From NCBI RefSeq assembly GCF_000699445.3, contig NC_067196.1, forward strand, positions 42,127,806 to 42,191,805: DNA of 64,000 nt. The letters are read 5' to 3'. Position 1 is the stretch's first letter; every line of letters begins with the position of its first letter. Made by a program: the position numbers and the translations under genes. Shown piece after piece: positions 61,938 through 64,000 of the stretch. This stretch comes from Schistosoma haematobium. Its lineage: Eukaryota; Platyhelminthes; Trematoda; Strigeidida; Schistosomatidae. The notes under the pieces are model-generated. The model had not been told where the DNA came from. It saw only the letters and a list, made by a program, of their open reading frames with translations, and ran no database searches.

Positions 61938-61983
<46 letters not shown>
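61938..61983. repeat. (TA)n microsatellite
   Basis: 46 bp of uninterrupted TA dinucleotide. Confidence 0.97.
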
Positions 61984-61985
<2 letters not shown>

Positions 61986-62645
61986 AGAACATCATTAGCC
62001 ATGTTCATGTATAACTTTACACTATTAAATACAAATGTAATGATTTCTTATTTTTATTTTAAAATTACTGGGAGAAAAAAAAGAAGAGAACAAACATTAA
62101 ATATTTAAAGTGATAAACTTAAAATGTAACCTTGAATATTTTATTATTAATGTATCATAAAAAAATCTCAGACAATATAATAGAACACATTTAAATTCTA
62201 TTTCATTAGTTTAATGTAAGAATCCAATAGAGTTTTAATCTTTCTATGTATGTTTGTTTTGTTTTTCATGGATTACAAATAAGTTTCAAATTGAAATATA
62301 CAAATGTAAATTGTTTCTTTTTACTATTATTAAGTTGCTATCCTTTTTATTGTATCTATATTTAAAAGATACTCTTTAAAAAAGTTTACTCAAGATGAAC
62401 TCTAACCAGCCATTGGTCAAACTATTCATAACATAACACAATTATCTAGTAATATTCCAATTAACTATCTAAAAACGAGTCTTATTTTGCTTCTTAGTAT
62501 AATTTAAATACTTTCACAGTGTGATATCATTCGATTTACATACAATGCAGTTATTAATTCTATTAATCATATTTGAGTTCAACTATGTTATATGTGAAGC
62601 AATTATTCAACTGAAGAGAAATTGAAAATGGTTGTACAACACCAG
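61984..62645. other. AT-rich DNA, no gene seen
   Basis: Nothing recognisable. Confidence 0.5.
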
Positions 62646-62647
62646 AA

Positions 62648-62768
62648 GTCGATTGAAACTAATCGTATACACCAATGGATATCGATTTATCGGTCTAAAA
62701 CTTATAAGTTTGTTGAGAAACAACAAGATTCTGGGTTCGATCCCCTAGATCATTGTGAATGTACATTT
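62648..62768 (+). repeat. Diverged tRNA-headed fragment related to the 401-bp unit
   Basis: ATTGAAACTAATCGTATACACCAATGGAT, then TTATCGGTCTAAAACTTATAAG, then TTCTGGGTTCGATCCCCTAGATCATTGTGAATG follows the order of the array unit from GATTGAAGTT.. through the A box, B box and start of the ribozyme. The A box is lost, but the B box GGTTCGATCCC (about 62734-62744) is well preserved. The ribozyme is truncated after a CTGAG-like remnant. Confidence 0.55.
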
Positions 62769-64000
62769 CTGAGTTCTATTTGAAGAAAGAAGTCGTTCGT
62801 TGTTTTTTTTAAAAATTTTTCTAGTGAATTTATAATCCAACCGAATCGCCAAGTTATTTCTTCTTAAGGATTCAAATAAAATCAGTAAGGTTCATCATTC
62901 ATTTCACGAAATGAAATAATTTATTAAATATATCTGAATATGTTAACATTTTAGTAGTATACATTAATTCCACCAATTAATAACAACAGCATATAGAACA
63001 TTCTTTCATGATAAAAATAATCAATCAATTATTAGGGTAAATGTTAAATATTACATTTCACATTTTATCCAATCATTGTATACAGAAAAAGGTAACAATA
63101 CCAATCGTATAACACCTATTCGCCTACGTTATGCAAAGAAAAATATTGTTATTGTTGTTGTGTCTTTTTCTTCAATATTAACGTGCATTTATTTATTATA
63201 TTTAGATCATGAATTCTTACCAAAACATTTCTGGTAGCATTAAATGTTATTTTTGACTTGTTTATAACTGTATAATTTGGATAATAAACGATAGTCATGA
63301 ATTATAACACCTTTGTTTCTTTCTTTTCAATGAAAGTAATATGTTGTACAAATAATGATAATTAAAATGAAATGATTCAACAAAAACAAACACAAAAAAC
63401 TTATCAAATAATTTGACCTAAATTAAGAAAACAACAAGTAACAAACATTTAAAGAAAAGGGAAAGGAAAGAAGAAGTAAATAGCATATGTAATATTTAGC
63501 TATAAATTCCTTTCCTCTAGTAGTATTTCTATCATTATGTAACATCAAAATATATAAAACAATGTTTAAATATGATTATGAAAGACCACTTTGATGGAAA
63601 AAGATATCAATTAATAAGTAAGGTATGCCAAGGAAAAACTATGTATGCAAAAGGTCGATAACATGTATGTTGTTCTTTTTCTTGCTTAAGTCAGAAAAGA
63701 AAGTTTGTTAATGAATAACATTTCCAAATCACATCAGTGACGTATAATTAAATTAAATAAAGTAATGGGAAACGGTAACGAAATACGTAAATTATAGCAG
63801 GTATGCATATGAAACAAAAAGGTAACAATCAATTTTCTGGTAATAAAAATATTATTTTCATCCCAGTTTATTCAAAATTCATTTACAAAGAAATCAATTT
63901 AAGAGATCCATACTAAATTAAGACAACCTAAGTTGTTATATAGGTTGCTTATTCACATCCTTTCTCTTTCTCCTGGTGATCGACTGGATCATAAAGATGT
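62769..64000. other. AT-rich DNA, no gene seen
   Basis: No supported coding frame, RNA gene or long repeat up to the window end. Confidence 0.5.

Overview
This window looks like AT-rich nuclear DNA from a blood fluke (genus Schistosoma). Three things support this. The repeats have the schistosome SMalpha architecture: a tRNA-like Pol III head followed by a type I hammerhead ribozyme. There are remnants of Penelope-like and RTE-like retroelements of the kind common in flukes. Genes are AT-rich and intron-split, with Asn-rich exons. The species cannot be fixed from the sequence alone.

Layout. 1-3.8 kb: AT-rich DNA with a TAG microsatellite and two plus-strand exons (1203-1518 and 2747-3297) that join in frame across a GT-AG intron; together they form the 3' end of an unrecognised Asn-rich protein gene. 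3.8-5.0 kb: a TA microsatellite, an old broken copy of the satellite unit in head-to-head halves, and a 5'-truncated, frameshifted Penelope-like element 3' end carrying a GIY-YIG-type endonuclease remnant on the minus strand. 5.0-51.7 kb: one uninterrupted head-to-tail array, about 46.7 kb, of a 401-bp unit. There are 116 units with an intact core, plus one degenerate unit at the left edge. 51.7-64 kb: AT-rich DNA with decayed relatives of the satellite and of a second, SMalpha-like hammerhead element, an RTE-like LINE stub, a GC-richer repeat fragment, several TA microsatellites, a polypurine tract and some hairpins. No convincing complete gene is seen there.

The main system is the array. 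Each unit carries a Pol III A box and B box and, about 20 nt after the B box, a complete type I hammerhead ribozyme core. The core has a 6-bp stem I, a 4-bp stem II and a self-complementary stem III. Long transcripts should therefore cut themselves into 401-nt monomers. The most frequent polymorphism changes the only T4 run on the transcribed strand (TTTT versus TTCT), 14 nt after the ribozyme cleavage site. About 40 of 116 units keep the minimal Pol III terminator and 76 lack it, with 28 consecutive units lacking it near the right end. A 13-bp complementary pair of segments encloses the promoter and ribozyme in each unit. By contrast, the degenerate copies outside the array in which a ribozyme core can be aligned are all damaged in it. 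This fits an RNA-based (retrozyme-like) satellite whose array copies are homogenised while dispersed copies decay.

The repeated 68- and 73-codon ORFs inside every unit are consequences of the tandem repeat and are not called as genes. All functional statements about cleavage, transcription and mobility are inferred from motif structure and knowledge of the families.
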